Shown: piece by piece, positions 61,079-64,000 of the stretch
Position numbering within the stretch: the stretch's first letter is position 1
Layout of the letters: the number at the start of each line of letters is the position of its first letter
Assembly: GCA_001632425.1 (NCBI GenBank)
Contig: KV425572.1
Location: forward strand, 400,566-464,565
Direction of reading: 5' to 3'
Source of the DNA: Neolentinus lepideus HHB14362 ss-1
Lineage: Eukaryota; Basidiomycota; Agaricomycetes; Gloeophyllales; Gloeophyllaceae
DNA: 64,000 nucleotides
Made by a program: the position numbers and the translations under genes
Notes under the pieces: model-generated
Database searches by the model: none
What the model saw: the letters and a program-made list of their open reading frames with translations, nothing else
Told to the model about the DNA's origin: nothing

Positions 61079-63789
61079 ATGGTGAAAACGTTTGAGGATC
61101 ACCAAGATGTGCTCATCGTCGGAGCGGGTGAGTAACAGACAATCTACGGCTTCTCACAAAGTCACTGATCACTAATCTTGCTTATGCACACAGGGCCTGC
61201 GGGTTGCATGGCCGCATTAGTTCTCTCTCGGATGGGCATCAAGCCTCTCGTCATCGACGCCGCTGATCACGCTTCCCATGAGTTCGGGAGATCTGACGCA
61301 TTTCAATGCAGGTGAGTACTCTGCACTGCGAGCGTGGATATATGGACTCCGGTATGCCTGCCGCTTGGGCTTCCTCCCGGGCTGCTATGCTATCGAGATG
61401 CTGGGGTTAGGTTACAGGCACATTGAGGTCCTACCTTTCCTCGTGATGGGAAGGTCATCGAGGGTTCAGTGGGATGAATAGAACATCTCCAGCACTTCCT
61501 TGCATGTTCACTGGCTGAACAAGCAAGGAGCAAATAAATTGAGGTGTTTTTGAGTACGAGGGGAGGCGGTGACGTTGATCATATGTTCAGAAGCCATTCT
61601 TAATATCTTCTCGTATGCTCGAAGTACACTGTTGCAGTGCTCTCTGCAAACCAATGGCCGGTCCTTGCCCGCAATGCCTTCGTCTTGTTGGCTAATTCTT
61701 CTAATACTCATCTTCTTTACTACAGATGCATGGAAGTCATGCAGAGCTTTGGCGCGCCCATCGAGCAACTCGAGCATATGGGCAAGAAGCTGTATGGGCG
61801 CACCTTCTGGGAAGTCTCTCCTACCAAGCAACGCCGCACTGCCTTCGCACGCTTCTACCCCGAATTCCTCGACTTTGATAAGGACTATTCGCTCGCCGTG
61901 CGTCAGGGTCTTATCGAGCAGGTCATGATTCACGATGCCGAGAACCACTTTGACGGTTTCGAGGTCAAGTGGAATTGGGGGTTCGTGACGATGGAGCTGA
62001 ATAAGGAGCAGGGAGGATACAGTGAAGTGACGCTGAAGAATAGCAAGAGCGGGGAGGAGAGGAAGGTGTGGGCGAAGTATGTGATTGGGTGCGATGGCGC
62101 GAGGAGCGCGGTGCGCAAATGGGCGGGGCAGTATGGGTTCCGGCTCGAGGGCGAGGCGCTCCCTGTCACGTGGTGTGTCCTGGACGCGGTTGGTTTGAAG
62201 AGTGACCACCCAGATCTCGAACGTCTGTGGTAAGCTTTTCCATCCTTGCCTCGTATGTCAGATGTTTAAAGACGGAGTGTTATAGCATCGTTCGTTCGAC
62301 AAAGGGTATCGTCCTTGTTATTCCACGTGAGCCCATCCACGGCAAGACCGCTGCGCGCTTCGATATCCAGCTCGAGAAGTCGCGGTACGAGGCGACAGAG
62401 GATGATGCGACGAGGATGATCAAGGAGATCTTCGCGCCGTACACGGTTGAGTGGGAGGAGGTGAATTGGTGGTCGTCATATGATGGTAAGTACTTTGGGG
62501 ACAGAAAAAGGAGAGTGACATTGACTATCACAAAATAGTCGGCCAGAGGATTATCAATGGTTACACAGTAGACGAGAAGGTCTTCTTCGTCGGCGATGCC
62601 TGCCACACGCACAGTCCTCGAGCTGGTCTCGGTCTCAACACCGCCCTCCTCGAGTCACACAACCTCGGGTGGAAACTCGCCTTGGTCCTGCGCGGGGAAG
62701 CGAACCCTGAAGTGCTGTCGACGTACGCGAGCGAGCGGCACAAGGTTGCACTGGAGCTTATTGGGATGGACAGAAAGCTGGTGGAATTGTATGCGGGGCT
62801 CGAGAAGCAGACCATGAATGACTTCAGCGGTGAAGAGGCGGCTGGGTGGTTGCACAAGTTGAGGTTGTTCCAAGCTTCCAATTATGCTGTAGGTTTACTT
62901 GTCTTGATCACGCTCGTGGTCGAAGCTGATGTCTGAGAGTTAGTACCAAGCCGGCGCATCGATCGTCTACACCCCCTCTCTTCTCACCGTCACGCAGTCC
63001 GGAAAGGTAGAAACGATGACGATCGGCAAGCCAGGCATCGTCGTTGGTTCTCGCACGCGTCCCGCAATCGTCCATCGCCTCTCGGACTCGGTGCCCGTAC
63101 CGGTGCTCTCACCGTTCGACGGGCGCTTCACTGTGTACATACTTGCGGGCGACCTCGAGAAGCCTGGTGCGTTGGAGAGGCTTAAGGACCTCGACGCGTA
63201 CATCCGCGAGTCGAAGGGGAGCATCTTCACTAAGTATGGGCAGGAGATTGATGTGCATGCTAAAGAAGCATCGAGGAGGATGCCGAAGTTGCTACTACCC
63301 ACCGCGCATGCACACGAGGGAGCTAAGGCAAACGGGGTGCCTACGGAGGAGTTCCCGCCTGGGCGGGTGCTCTACCACTACGACTACGACGACATCCCTC
63401 AAATAACTGAAGGTGTTCTTCCTCGCCCTCACTCTCTTATCCGCGTGACAGTCGTTGCTACCAACCCGGTGTCCTCGCCCTTCGTCCTTGATACTCTCCT
63501 TCCTCTTCTCTACCCGAAGTATTCAGATGCCGATGAGCACAAGTACTCGCAGATCTTCCAACCTGCGCACTTCTGTACCGACGATATCCCGATTGTGAAC
63601 CCCTATCGGGAGACGGCCCCTGAGGCAGGTACAGTGTTCACACACCCTATGCATGCCAAGTGGGGTGTCGATGGGGACGGCGCGATTTTCGTGGCACGGC
63701 CGGATGCGCATGTCGCGCTGAAAACGAGCGGAGTTGGAAGGGAGGCGTGGAAGGAGATTGAGACGTATTTCGACAGATTCTTAGTTTAA
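61079..63789 (+). CDS. FAD-dependent aromatic monooxygenase (phenol 2-monooxygenase type)
   Basis: Flavoenzyme that hydroxylates phenols with NADPH and oxygen. Six exons (61079-61127, 61194-61311, 61726-62229, 62286-62485, 62539-62888, 62944-63789) give 688 aa, the usual size. Motifs: GAGPAG at residues 15-20 for FAD; the DG motif YVIGCDGARSAVR, which contacts FAD and NADPH; and the GD motif VFFVGDACHTHSPRAGLGLN. The C-terminal third (from FDGRFTVYILAGDL) is the thioredoxin-like domain of phenol hydroxylases. The second intron (61312-61725) is 414 bp against about 50-60 bp elsewhere, yet the flanking exons join without a gap (GRSDAFQCR then CMEVMQSFG). An orsellinic-type phenol is a natural substrate: hydroxylation, possibly decarboxylative, would give a quinol. 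That assignment is inference from context. Confidence 0.93.
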
Positions 63790-64000
63790 GACAGTTTTCT
63801 ATACGTTTTGGTCGTCTTAAGGTGTATTAATAATATTTATATCATTAGACTTGCATTATTTATGCAGTGTACTCCATTACATGAGATGTTAGGAGTAAGG
63901 TAATGGGAGGAACAGTCGATCTGCTAGAGTACCACTCATTAGCGTTTCGCTGTTAGTTCGCAGGGGGTCAAAAGCAAGCAAAAGATGCTCCGGCCTACAG
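63790..64000. other. Right edge of window, no gene
   Basis: Probable 3' untranslated region of the monooxygenase gene followed by unremarkable sequence. Confidence 0.4.

Noticed and set aside
61312..61725. Extra coding exon within the long monooxygenase intron
   Set aside because: The flanking residues align to the phenol hydroxylase pattern with no gap, and the internal frame has no matching sequence.
1..64000. CRISPR arrays, bacterial operons, ribosome binding sites, rRNA genes
   Set aside because: No regularly spaced repeats and no bacterial signals. The gene structure is eukaryotic throughout.

Overview
The window is nuclear DNA from a filamentous basidiomycete, most likely an Agaricomycete. 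Nearly every gene is cut by several GT-AG introns of about 46-67 bp, TATA-like boxes lie about 50-120 bp upstream of many starts, and the enzyme families match those of mushroom-forming fungi: an orsellinate-type non-reducing PKS, adenylate-forming reductases and basidiomycete-style P450 and GMC enzymes. I rebuilt exon models by hand from splice signals and reading phase. All 14 coding models close in frame. None has been checked against RNA data.

Layout. (1) 1.5-12.3 kb: a four-gene oxidative module of GMC oxidoreductase (-), SDR (+), MFS carrier (-) and P450 (+). It is bracketed by a 418-bp inverted repeat whose arms differ at one base. (2) 12.3-23.8 kb: gene-poor DNA with two diverged ~1-kb inverted repeat units. 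Between them lie a decayed CHAT-domain gene and an intact kinesin gene (-). (3) 23.8-26.4 kb: a transcription factor (-) with two C2H2-type fingers, a Zn2Cys6 cluster and a fungal regulatory domain. (4) 26.4-29.9 kb: no gene, but a diverged copy of a ~450-bp repeat also found at 6.3 kb. (5) 29.9-35.6 kb: a divergent pair, adenylate-forming reductase AFR1 (-) and an aldehyde-dehydrogenase-like protein lacking the catalytic Cys and Glu (+). (6) 36.7-38.5 kb: a PHD-finger protein (-). (7) 42.6-49.4 kb: a 2136-aa PKS with SAT-KS-AT-PT-ACP-ACP-TE order (+). (8) 50.7-56.5 kb: secreted mutarotase-like protein (+), ICMT-like methyltransferase (-) and sugar-type MFS transporter (+). (9) 56.7-63.8 kb: a divergent pair, AFR2 (-) and a phenol-hydroxylase-type FAD monooxygenase (+).

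How the genes may work together (inference). The PKS should make a small aromatic acid of the orsellinic type. The AFRs are built to activate a carboxylic acid, hold it on a carrier domain and reduce it to an aldehyde or alcohol. The FAD monooxygenase, P450, GMC enzyme and SDR could hydroxylate and adjust oxidation state, the methyltransferase could methylate, and the two MFS proteins could export product. The multi-finger regulator resembles known ascomycete melanin regulators in domain order and is a candidate pathway regulator. The kinesin and PHD genes look like ordinary cellular genes lying between metabolic islands, so the cluster may be split or may be two clusters.
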